Shown here: piece by piece, positions 5,332 through 5,433 of the stretch
Numbering within the stretch: position 1 is the first letter of the stretch
Layout of the letters: each line of letters opens with the position of its first letter
Origin: Bacillota bacterium
GTDB lineage: Bacteria; Bacillota; Sulfobacillia; Sulfobacillales; Sulfobacillaceae
Assembly: GCA_021820675.1 (NCBI GenBank)
Contig: JAKADI010000010.1
Span: 1-5,433, forward strand
Direction of reading: 5' to 3'
DNA length: 5,433 nt
Program-made: the position numbers and the translations under genes
Notes under the pieces: generated by a model
What the model saw: only the letters and a program-made list of their open reading frames with translations
Told to the model about the DNA's origin: nothing
Database searches by the model: none

Positions 5332-5433
5332 GAATGTTTGATTTAGTTTTTATATGATATTTTATCATTATCCAATTTCCACTGTATTCCCCCCCCCTTT
5401 TTTTTTGTTGTGCCTTCTTCTCCCCCCCCCCCC
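5332..5433. other. AT-rich, homopolymeric window end, no gene
   Basis: There is no coding signal. A 6-bp inverted repeat, ATGATA/TATCAT, lies at 5354-5368. The end is a series of homopolymers: C9 at 5389-5397, T9 at 5398-5406, a pyrimidine-rich stretch, and C12 at 5422-5433. Nothing else in the window looks like this. It may be a true low-complexity tract at which an assembly stopped, or a sequencing artefact. Confidence 0.6.

Overview
The window looks like bacterial chromosome, most likely Bacillota. By eye its base composition is near half GC. The clues are a stand-alone 71-residue biotinyl-domain protein of the Bacillus YngHB type beside an acyl-CoA dehydrogenase, strong GGAGG-type ribosome binding sites, and compact translationally coupled operons. 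A Sulfobacillus-like acidophile is my guess from general impression only; nothing here proves the genus. The right edge ends in homopolymer runs (C9, T9, C12) and resembles a contig end.

Layout, left to right. (1) Positions 14-66 hold a strong intrinsic terminator for a plus-strand gene lying outside the window. (2) Positions 312-944 (+) encode a 210-residue exported protein with an N-terminal signal peptide and a C-terminal tail made of LPEVPY, a short hydrophobic stretch and an Arg-rich end, which resembles a surface-sorting signal; a 14-bp hairpin follows. (3) Positions 1003-1246 hold no gene that I can see. (4) Positions 2994 down to 1247 (-) are a two-gene pantothenate operon: panB, then panE, sharing an ATGA overlap. 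Together they make pantoate from 2-oxoisovalerate. (5) Positions 2995-3167 are an AT-rich divergent promoter region with two perfect palindromes (16 bp and 12 bp). (6) Positions 3168-5220 (+) are a tightly coupled three-gene operon: an SCAD-like acyl-CoA dehydrogenase, a tryptophan-rich protein of unknown function (233 residues, 17 Trp), and a biotin carboxyl carrier protein. The junctions are TAATG and ATGA. (7) Positions 5242-5330 carry two hairpins and a T-rich tract that end the operon. (8) The last 100 bases are AT-rich and homopolymeric, with no gene.

The two divergent operons may share a theme. PanB uses 2-oxoisovalerate, the keto acid of valine. Acyl-CoA dehydrogenase plus a YngHB-like carrier is the pairing seen in branched-chain acyl-CoA degradation (yng/liu type loci). 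The biotin carboxylase and carboxyltransferase needed by the carrier are not in this window. The most interesting item is the Trp-rich protein locked between the dehydrogenase and the carrier protein.
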